Below are positions 55,581-64,000 of a stretch of 64,000 nt of DNA, piece after piece. The notes under the pieces are model-generated. The model did not search any database. It was not told the origin of the DNA and saw only the letters and a program-made list of their open reading frames with translations. Position 1 is the first letter of the stretch. The number at the start of each line of letters is the position of its first letter. Source of the DNA: Margaritifera margaritifera (lineage: Eukaryota > Mollusca > Bivalvia > Unionida > Margaritiferidae); assembly GCA_029931535.1 (NCBI GenBank), contig JAQPZY010001555.1, positions 3,875,001 to 3,939,000 on the forward strand, written 5' to 3'. A program made the translations under genes and the position numbers.

Positions 55581-56056
55581 AATTACAAATATACACCAAA
55601 CAGAGCAGAAAGTGTTATCCCTGGATCCTACAATAGAATGCTTGATAACGTTGGCATAATTTTTAAATGCGAATAAACGATATTATTTTGTAGTCTCCTT
55701 ATGCACAAAAGTTTCTCAATTCACACATAATGTGCTCTCCCCGGGTCCCTTTATCGTCGTAGTCTTTGAAATGATTAAAATGCTGGAGCTTCCGTGGGTT
55801 TCACACACACACACCACCCTCCCCCCCAGCCCTAACCAGGGGTTCTGTCCCACAGATTCCTTGGCTACTTATTTACGCTGCTCCCCCCCCCCCCCAACAC
55901 CTGCATCCGCCCAGCACCACCACTGGCTGTCATTACTGCAAGCGATGCTTTGAACCTGCCGTTATGCTTTTATGTTCCCTCTACCCTTTAAAAATTATTT
56001 TGTTAAATAAACATTCCGTTATCTAACTCCTTGCCTTATCACTCGAATTACTCCTT

Positions 56057-56367
56057 TTCTTACCATTTCTTGGTTATGTAATTATGTTCATTCTGGATAA
56101 TTACTTACCATTTCTTGGTTATGTAATTATGTTCATTCTGGATAATTACCCACTCACTTAGTCATTATCTTACCATTTTCTTACCATTTCTTGGTTATGT
56201 AATTATGTTCATTCTGGATAATTACTTACCATTTCTTGGTTATGTAATTATGTTCATTCTGGATAATTACTTACCATTTCTTGGTTATGTAATTATGTTC
56301 ATTCTGGATAATTACTTACCATTTCTTGGTTATGTAATTATGTTCATTCTGGATAATTACTTACCAT
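56057..56367. repeat. 45 bp minisatellite (six units)
   Basis: The unit CTTACCATTTCTTGGTTATG plus 25 bp ending GGATAATTA repeats with near identity, with an interruption at 56150-56175. Because 45 is a multiple of three it keeps an ORF open (56205-56399, repeating a 15-residue peptide), which I do not take as a gene. Confidence 0.9.
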
Positions 56368-56404
56368 CAGTGGAATTCCCACCAAAAATTCACCCATGAT
56401 TATT

Positions 56405-56500
56405 GAAAAAAAGAGTCCCTAGAAGGGACCGACACTCATTTGGGTGAAAATAATTTCCAGGAAATTAAGATAAGACCATTTCTTCCTTTTAACAATGTAT
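56405..56500 (+). repeat. left-end sequence of the ~146 bp repeat family
   Basis: GAGTCCCTAGAAGGGACCGAC to ACCATTTCTTCCTTTTAAC matches 35403-35485, where it is joined directly to the repeat units. Confidence 0.6.
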
Positions 56501-56788
56501 ACCATTTTAAATGATGAAAACACGTGGTTTTGCATCATATCATTCATGCTGCAAGATGGTGGCCAGGTAAACAATTGCTTAGAAGTACTTTGTCAAAAAA
56601 GCTGTGAATATTGTATGATTATTCATTCGTCTAGAATTTATTCACCATGGGTATTGTTCATCTAAGTACGTAAATGCTTTTGGTAAATGCTCATTGTGAC
56701 TGATGCTGTTACAAATTGTATTATGTTTTAAAAATACTTACCAGAGTTCTGTATATAATTAAAATGATGGTAAATCTAACAATGTCAA

Positions 56789-57066
56789 TACTGTAGTGCA
56801 TTTTCAATGGATCCAGTCTATTTGAGTTCTCTGGATTTACCCAGTACTGTAGTGCATTTTCAATGGATCCAGTCTATTTGAGTTCTCTGGATTTACCCAG
56901 TACTGTAGTGCATTTTCAATGGATCCAGTCTTTGAGTTCTCTGGATTTACCCAATACTGTAGTGCTTTTTCAATGGATCCAGTCTATTTGAGTTCTCTGG
57001 ATTTACCCAATACTGTAGTGCATTTTCAATGGATCCAGTCTATTTGAGTTCACTGGATTTACCCAA
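56789..57066. repeat. 56 bp minisatellite (five units)
   Basis: The unit begins TACTGTAGTGCATTTTCAAT and includes GGATCCAGTC and CTGGATTTACCCA. The units are almost identical. Confidence 0.95.
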
Positions 57067-57659
57067 GAGGATATTCATGATGTGGAAGTAAATTAATATG
57101 GAAAGGTAATCCCAGATTTTATCCACATCAAAGAAAATCAAGACAGTTTCCATAACAACTCATCACTGAAGCAGGTGAATGAAACTAGGATGAATTTCCA
57201 ACTCTACAAATACTCATAGCAACATGGGTATGTGTCAAAAATCACTACTTCACATAAAATAAAGTACTGTATTCCCATCAACAAATACCATTTTATTTCA
57301 GGGCTTAGATTTACAATGGATTTCCTGAACTGTGTTAAGACATAAACAATAGATCTAACACCAGCACTGTGTCACCACAGCCATCTTCAGCCTGGCCAAT
57401 AACCTCCACTCCTATGCAAGACCATAAGTAATTACAAACTCACATACTCAAGTAGACAAAAGCTACACATGGCCTAATTACTTAACACCAACCCATCCCC
57501 TTGCCCTGGTAGACCCAGATACATTTCATCACATTGTAGAAGACAATGACACTAATCATAATGAGACTTCTTTCAAACACAATGCAAGTCACAGTTCACA
57601 GTGCCCTGGAAAATTATGTCCTAAGTGACTTGATAGTTATGATCAGGGATCTTAATCTA

Positions 57660-57666
<7 letters not shown>

Positions 57667-57693
<27 letters not shown>
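57667..57693. repeat. (TA)n microsatellite
   Basis: About 12 TA units immediately before the ~146 bp repeat array. Confidence 0.9.
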
Positions 57694-57699
57694 GGTTCA

Positions 57700-59705
57700 A
57701 GGCAATCCTGAAATAAGTTTGAGGAGTAGCGATAACAAACTTGTGCTAACGGACAGACGGACATCAGATGACAGATCAACACCATTTTCATTTAGGTACA
57801 AGTAGACATGATAAGGAGTCTTTTAGTGAAAACCCAATGTTGATATGCCTCTGTTCAGGAGTAGTGATAACAAGATTATCAAGATGGCTGTCATGGTGGC
57901 CATATTGGACATCAGAGCAGCAGCATTTTCATTTAGGACCAAGCACACATCACAAGAAGTCTTTCACTGAAAACCCCATGTTTATATGACCATCCATTCT
58001 CACCAAGTAGTGATGACAAGATTTTCAAGATGGCTGCCATGGTGGCTATATTGAACATCAGATCCGCATCATTTTCATTTAAGACCAACTAGACATCATT
58101 AGAGGTCTTTTAGTGAAAACCCCACACCAGTATAACTTTCTGTTAAGGAGGAGTTGCAATAAGAACATTTTCAAGATGGCAGGCATATTGGATGTCAGTA
58201 TGGCACCATTTTGAATTAGGACCAACTAGACATCATAAGAAGTATTTTAGTGAAAACCCCATGTTGATATGACCATCCATGTAGGAGTAGTACCAATAAC
58301 AAGATTTTCAAGATGACTGCAGTGACTGCCATATTTGACCCAGATCTGCACCATTTTCAAATAGGACTAACATGACATCATAAGAAGTCTTTCAGTGAAA
58401 ATCTCATGTTGATATGACCATTCATTCAGGAGTAGTAGCGATAACAAGATGTTCAAGATGGCTGCCGTGGTGGCCATATTCAATGTCAGAGTGGCACCAT
58501 TTTCATTTAGGACCAAACAGACATCATAAGAGGTCTTCAAGTGAAAACCCCATCTTGATATGACCATCTGTTCCTCCGGAAAAGTGATATCAAGATTTTC
58601 AAGATGACTGCTGTGTCGGTTATGTTGGATGTCAGATCTGCACCACTTTCATTTAGGACCAGCTAGACATCATAAGAAGTGTTTTAGTGAAAACCCCATC
58701 TTGATATCACCATCAATTCAGGAGAAGCAGCGATAACAAGATTATCAAGATGGCTGCAGTGGTGGCCATATTGTACAACAGATAAGCACCATTTTCATAG
58801 AGGACTAACTAGACATCATAAGAAGTCTTTGAGTGTAAACTCCATGTTGATATGACCATCCATTCAGGAGTAGTAGTGATAACAAGATGTTCAAGATGGC
58901 TGCCATAGCAGCCATACTGGATGTCAGATCGGTGTCATTTTCATTTAGGACCAAGTAGACATCATATGAGGTCTTTTACTGAAAATCCCATGTTGATATG
59001 ACCATCCATTCAGAAGGAGTAGCGATAACATGATTTTCAAAATGGCTGCCATGGTGGCCATATTGGATGCCAATTATGCACCATTTTCATTTAGGACCAA
59101 GTAGACATCATAAGAAATCATTTAGTGAAAACCCTATCTTGATATGACCAACCATTAAGTAGGAGAAGCAATAACAAGATTATCAAGATGGCTGCTGTGA
59201 TACTGGATATCAGATAGGTACCATTTTCATTTAGGACCAAGTAGACATCATAAGAGGTCTTTTAGTGAAAACCCCATGTTGATAAGACCATCCATTCACA
59301 AGGAGTAGCGATAACATGATTTTCAAAATGGCTGCCATGGCGACCATAGTGGATTTCAGATCTGCACCATTTTCATTTAGGACCAACTAGACATCATAAA
59401 AAGTCTTTGAATGAAAACCCATCTTGTTATGACCATCCATTCAGGAGGAGTAGCGATGACAAGATTTTATAGATGGCCACTGTGGTGACCATACTGGATG
59501 TCCGAGCATAAGCATTTTCATCTAGGACCAACTAGACCATGGGATGAATGTGTGTGTAAAATTTCATGGCAATCCTCCAAGTAGTTTAGGATGAGTATCA
59601 ATTACAAACTTGTGCTAACAGATGGACAGACCACATACGATGGTCAGACGATGGACAATGGACCGTGCCATAAGCTCTTCTGGTCTATGAACAGTAGAGC
59701 TATAA
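57700..59705 (+). repeat. array of ~146 bp tandem repeats with terminal sequences (copy D)
   Basis: About 12-13 units contain GATAACAAGATTTTCAAGATGG, CATATTGGATGTCAG, CACCATTTTCATTTAGGACC, AGACATCATAAGAAGTCTTT and GATATGACCATCCATTCAGG. Anchors repeat near 58295, 58440, 58587, 58731 and 58878, so the period is 145-147 bp. The right terminus (59560-59705) with GGACCGTGCCATAAGC and CTCTTCTGGTCTATGAAC is seen inverted at 22755. The same family occurs at 22755, 26285 and 35400. A left end, array and right end resemble the bivalve pearl/Helitron-like non-autonomous elements, but that is a tentative comparison. Confidence 0.75.
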
Positions 59706-59716
59706 AACGAATGAAA

Positions 59717-60035
59717 AATTAAATCTGAGTAACCCAATCTGATGCGAATTATGACTTAGTGGATGTATCCAGGTCCAGTACTAATAAACTTAACCATTTT
59801 AGCCAATATTTCATCCTATAAATATATGTAAAAAGGACTTCTACTTTGGAAACTGTTGCAGATCTTCGACTGTAACCTATTTTCGATGTTGAATGTTATA
59901 CAACAACTGTGGTGAAGCAAAATAAGAAAAGTTAAAAAATTTTTATAAAGTTGAAAATAGTATTTCAACAGGATTACAACATCTGATGTGAAAATATGCA
60001 AAAACAGCAGATTAAAGTGACTATTTTAACCATTA
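59717..60035 (-). repeat. left arm of a ~320 bp inverted repeat pair
   Basis: Its reverse complement matches 62378-62692 with many substitutions. Shared blocks include TTTGCATATTTTCACA(C/T)CAG, CAACATCGAAAAT(A/T)GGTTAC, GATGAAATATTGGCTAAAAT and AGATTGGGTTAC. It starts right after the right terminus of the ~146 bp array. Confidence 0.75.
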
Positions 60036-60155
60036 TAATTTTGAACTTTCTACACTCACTTCTCACTATTTTTGCCAACTTCACCCTATTCAGGTTGGAA
60101 AGAAAAGTCAATTCGCCCAAATATTAGAGTCCAGCATGGATCCTGAATTATTAGC

Positions 60156-60236
60156 CTAGGTTACATTGGACTTTTCTAGGTTACATTGGACTTTTCTAGG
60201 TTACATTGGACTTTTCTAGGTTACAGTGGACTTTTC
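60156..60236. repeat. 20 bp minisatellite (four units)
   Basis: The unit CTAGGTTACATTGGACTTTT repeats. Confidence 0.95.
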
Positions 60237-60654
60237 ATATCCCTTGCTAGACTCGTTATAGTATTTTTCTCCCAAAGTCAATAGTGTAAAAGACATTGAT
60301 TTTTGTTTTAATCTTTGACTGGGAATGGGTCAGAATTTCATCTCCCAAACAGGCCCTGAAATATCACTGGGACTTTCCCTTAAGGACTTTGACTTTAATG
60401 TGACAGTAAAGAGATATGGGGTAGTGAAGAAAAAAGAAAGATATCTATTATTTAAATTGAAAGACTCTAATGAGCTTTGGCATTAAACATTATATAAATT
60501 AGGGCACTAAAGAATAATATGTAAATATATTTTGTTTCTTTTATACTTCATTCATTTTCATTCACTTGCATGATTATAATGCACGTTTTTGAGACATTTT
60601 GTGATGCTACCATGTGCTTACCCCCGATAATATGATAAATTCATGGGGATATCC

Positions 60655-60655
<1 letters not shown>

Positions 60656-60725
<70 letters not shown>
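60656..60725. repeat. (TA)n(GA)n microsatellite
   Basis: About 18 TA units then about 14 GA units. Confidence 0.95.
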
Positions 60726-61987
60726 GTAGATCAAATACACAGCTGAACAATAGTGAAATATACGTTGAAATATTGCTAGTTAAATAAAAATAAATGAAAA
60801 CCTCTATCCTTGATCAACCTATTCCAAAGCAAATTAGAACAAAATAAATTATGTTTCCAAAATGTGTCTTTCAAAAAGAAAAGATGACGTATGAATATAC
60901 CAAATTTAAACAAATTCAAAACTAAAAGACTCGGAGATTCATTTGAAAGAAATTTCAAAGAGTACTAATTTAAGAAGGACAAATACAATTCACACTGCTG
61001 GTTCTGTAAAAGTACAGCTAGACTTACGAGATCTTGTAATCAAATTACTCTATTCAGTGATCAAAAAATAGAAAGGGATTTTGTTTTATCTTCAGTGCAG
61101 TACAACTATACTTTAATATTATTATTTAAAGAAAGTTATCATTAGAAATATTCAACAATGTATGTTTATAAAAGTATAGCTAGTGTTAATGTGACACTTA
61201 AGTTTACCAGATCTCGTAATCTGATTACTCTATCAATGAAAAAACAATAGAAATGGATTTTTTTATGCTCAAAACTTTTCATTTACTTAGAAAATGTAAA
61301 AGCGCCTTTTATATTAAGTCTTCAATTATGAAGTAGAAAGAGTTATCTGACAGATTTTCCACAAGCAAGTGAACATATCAATAGGTCTGAGAATGGATGA
61401 AGCATAGAATGCTCATTTAAATGGAAAAAGAAAGACATAAGTATATACTTCTTGAATGTTCGCATCCCCCAAAAGTTAATAAAAAAAGATTTTCACTCGG
61501 TTTCCTGTAAAAATAAAATACTGGCAAGCATAGTTTCAAATTATGAAACAATATACAATGGATTTTTTTTTAAAATGGAGATAAAGTATCACAATACACT
61601 AGGCCTAAGAAACAGGACACCATAAACGCACATTTTTGAATGCTATGAAATTATCAATAGTTTTCCTGCCTGCCCTGCAACACTGTCAATAAACTAATAC
61701 AATTATAGCATGCTAATTGGGTCACGTTTGATCTCCTCCCTTTCATTCAGATACATAAAGGGAAGTAACTTTTGAAAGGATAACTTTTCGAAACTTTTTG
61801 AGCACTAAACTCAAGCTAAAAATATTGACAGTCTGCAACTTTAATTGGAAAGAAAAATTACCATAATTGAACTTTTAAGTATTGTCTCTCAGGTTCTTCT
61901 CAATTTCTCTGACCTATATGTCTCAGTAGCATATTTGATTTGTGGCTTTTAAAGTTGAGCAGAAGTTTCATGTTCAGAAGTTTTGAG

Positions 61988-62121
61988 AGTACAGTGCCAG
62001 GAATGCAATTAATGAGAATACAGTGCCAGGAATCCAATTAAAGAGAATACAGTGCCAGGAATTTAATTAAAGAGAATACAGTGCCAGGAATCTAATTAAA
62101 TAGAATACAGTGCCAGGAATC
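61988..62121. repeat. ~29 bp minisatellite (five units)
   Basis: The unit AATACAGTGCCAGGAATCCA plus ATTAAAGAG repeats with small length changes. Confidence 0.9.
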
Positions 62122-62377
62122 TGTTTCCAGAAACTGCCATTTAAATACCCAAACATATGCGTATAAGGAATTTTGATCACCGAGGTTTTACTGTACTAAT
62201 CTGGGTAAAAATTATTTCTTAAAGCATTACATTTCACTGCTTGTCAAATTGTTTATTGTTTCTTTGTTTTGGGTTTTGTTTCTTTTTCTATTTTTTTATG
62301 GCTACATACATACTTGATTTCACCGCAAGACCTAGGTATAGGCTGGTATCGTCTCTAGAAAAATATTATTGTTCAAA

Positions 62378-62692
62378 ATAACCGCTTTAATCTGCATTTT
62401 TGCATATTTTCACACCAGATGTTTGCTGATGAAATACTACTTTTAACACTATAATAATATTACAACTTTTCTTAACTTGCTTCACCATGTTTATTGTATA
62501 ATATTCAACAGCAACATCGAAAATTGGTTACAGTCGAAAAACGTCAACAGTTTCCACAATAGAAGTCCTCTTTTCATTCATTTATAGAATGAAATATTGG
62601 CTAAAATGATTCACTTTATTAGTACTGGACCTGTATATGTCCACCGAGTCATAATTTGCCTCAGATTGGGTTACACTAATTTAATTATTAAT
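62378..62692 (+). repeat. right arm of the ~320 bp inverted repeat pair
   Basis: Counterpart of 59717-60035. The 2.3 kb between the arms holds minisatellites and a TA/GA tract but no coding domain that I can see. The arms could be terminal repeats of a non-autonomous or foldback-type element. Confidence 0.75.
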
Positions 62693-64000
62693 TTCTTTTT
62701 TCAAGGATCATGGGCAAATTTTCAATGGGGTTTCCATTGATAGCAATGTCATTTCTGTCAGTTGGGTCAAGTCAGGTACAAAAGATAACGCCTAAGCGAG
62801 TGGGGAACTATCCTTATGATCTTAATCACATACCCAAGAAATGGGAAGAAAAGTCTTGGAATGAGGTGACAGAATGTTTATTTAGTAGAACAATGTTTAA
62901 AATGTAGAGAGAAACGTAAAAGCGTATCGGCACTGGTGCATAGCATATTGGTAGGTTCAAAAGCATTGATAATAGCATATCAGGATGGTGATGTTAAAAG
63001 GACCTGGTGAGGACACTGCACATGATAGTAAAAAAGCAGTCAAGTTGTTGTGAATCTCTGTGCTATAGATATATATGGTGAGCTATATATACCGAATTTA
63101 GTAAGTGCAACTTATTAAAATTAGTCACAACTGCAATATTCTTATATTTTACTAGCTATTGTCAACAACACAATATCAGTTATAATTACAATATCCTCGA
63201 TCCGCCATATTTCGTACCCTTAACGTGAATTTTAACACGTTCATTATAATTATGTGAGAATCTATTCAAATAACCATAGAAAGTGTTCAACTATATCTAC
63301 TTCATTTAATCATCGTTAGCAACATTTTAGAATTCATGTACATTAGTTCCGAATTACCGTTTTTCCCAGCGCGTGCAAGTTTACTTATTTCCGGACATAC
63401 GTCCATGGTTCATGCTACTGACAAAAAAGTCACGTGGCATATAACCGGAATGTGCCAGTTAGGCCAAGGTATGGATGTTATTAGTTTATAGAGTCTCTGT
63501 GTTTTTTAAATAAAAAAAATTAATTTAAAAATGAATTTTTTTTCCGTTAATTCTATATGCAGTTTGTGCACTTACACTACTGCTTGCTTGTTCTTTACCA
63601 CATAAATATATGACTCAACAGACTGAGAGAGAGACAGACAGACAGACAGAGGGAGAGAGAAATTTAAAAATAGACACTGGTGAATGGATACACATTTTAT
63701 TATAATAGATTCAATGTCATTTGATGTAGAATCTATGTTTATTCTTATATCTATGTAATTATACTGAAACGAAAAAGTCCATAGTGAATATACATTTCCA
63801 GTGTAAATTTTTCTTATGTTGTATAAGAACCCCACATGATTTAAACCAAATATTTACATTAGCTTTGCCGTTATTTAAATTCCCAAAGTGGGTTTTCCTG
63901 TTCAAGAAATGTAAACAAAGCCAACATGTTATCAGCTAACCTATCTTTAGCATATAATACATAATTCAAGGCCAAAATGTCTGACACAAATAAGGCATTA
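62693..64000. other. gene-free right edge
   Basis: AT-rich with GACA/GAGA simple repeats (63625-63660). Short ORFs (62710-62907 plus, 63572-63835 minus) show no domain. No supported gene. Confidence 0.4.

Noticed and set aside
56205..56399. ORF made of a 15-residue repeat
   Set aside because: It is explained by a 45 bp minisatellite whose period is a multiple of three. It has no start context or flanking coding signal.

Overview
This is a eukaryotic (animal) window with spaced low-complexity tracts, one intact C2H2 zinc-finger coding region and a very high load of transposable elements. Non-LTR retrotransposons, tRNA-derived SINEs, a Maverick/Polinton and arrays of about 146 bp repeats suggest a marine invertebrate, most likely a mollusc. 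That assignment is inference. Almost all recognisable proteins belong to mobile elements, and most are broken by stops and frameshifts.

Region 1 (about 294-17494) is one Polinton/Maverick (adintovirus-like) element of about 17.2 kb. It has terminal inverted repeats (300-532 and 17310-17488) starting AGTAGTTATATGAGG and a 6 bp target duplication (CTCGTC/CTAGTC). In order it carries an unknown coiled-coil ORF, an antisense zinc-knuckle gene, protein-primed type B DNA polymerase, a BIR-domain (IAP-like) cargo gene, chromodomain integrase, a small membrane protein, penton-type minor capsid protein, a pX-like protein, hexon-type major capsid protein, a DHPSQ-motif protein and an adenain-type protease. 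A LINE with RT and RNase H has inserted near the right end. No packaging ATPase was recognised. The polymerase would copy the DNA, integrase insert it, and capsid proteins plus protease build particles, but this copy cannot do so as it stands.

Region 2 (17.5-31.8 kb) has little coding content. It holds a MITE, two SINEs with clean target duplications, part of a tandem-repeat family, a pogo/Tigger-type non-autonomous element with TA duplications (24637-26004), a tRNA-like SINE head and a decayed Tnp2/CACTA-type transposase (27838-29350).

Region 3 (31.8-37.9 kb) is a zinc-finger neighbourhood on the minus strand: one intact 329-aa C2H2 ORF with 11 complete fingers, plus three decayed finger fragments. 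The extreme left edge of the window also opens with the start of a C2H2 gene.

Region 4 (37.9-48.2 kb) is stacked mobile DNA: a MULE-like transposon with long inverted repeats, an element bounded by inverted arrays of a GTCAAAACGTAC motif with a SINE inside, a CR1-like LINE fragment, and a second, truncated Polinton copy collinear with bases 2224-4795 of the first.

Region 5 (48.2-64 kb) has an insertion splitting a TA microsatellite, a two-gene transposon (SWIM-YqaJ-PHD gene on plus, DDE_4 transposase on minus, tail to tail), several minisatellites, a large array of about 146 bp repeats, and a pair of about 320 bp inverted repeats around 2.3 kb.
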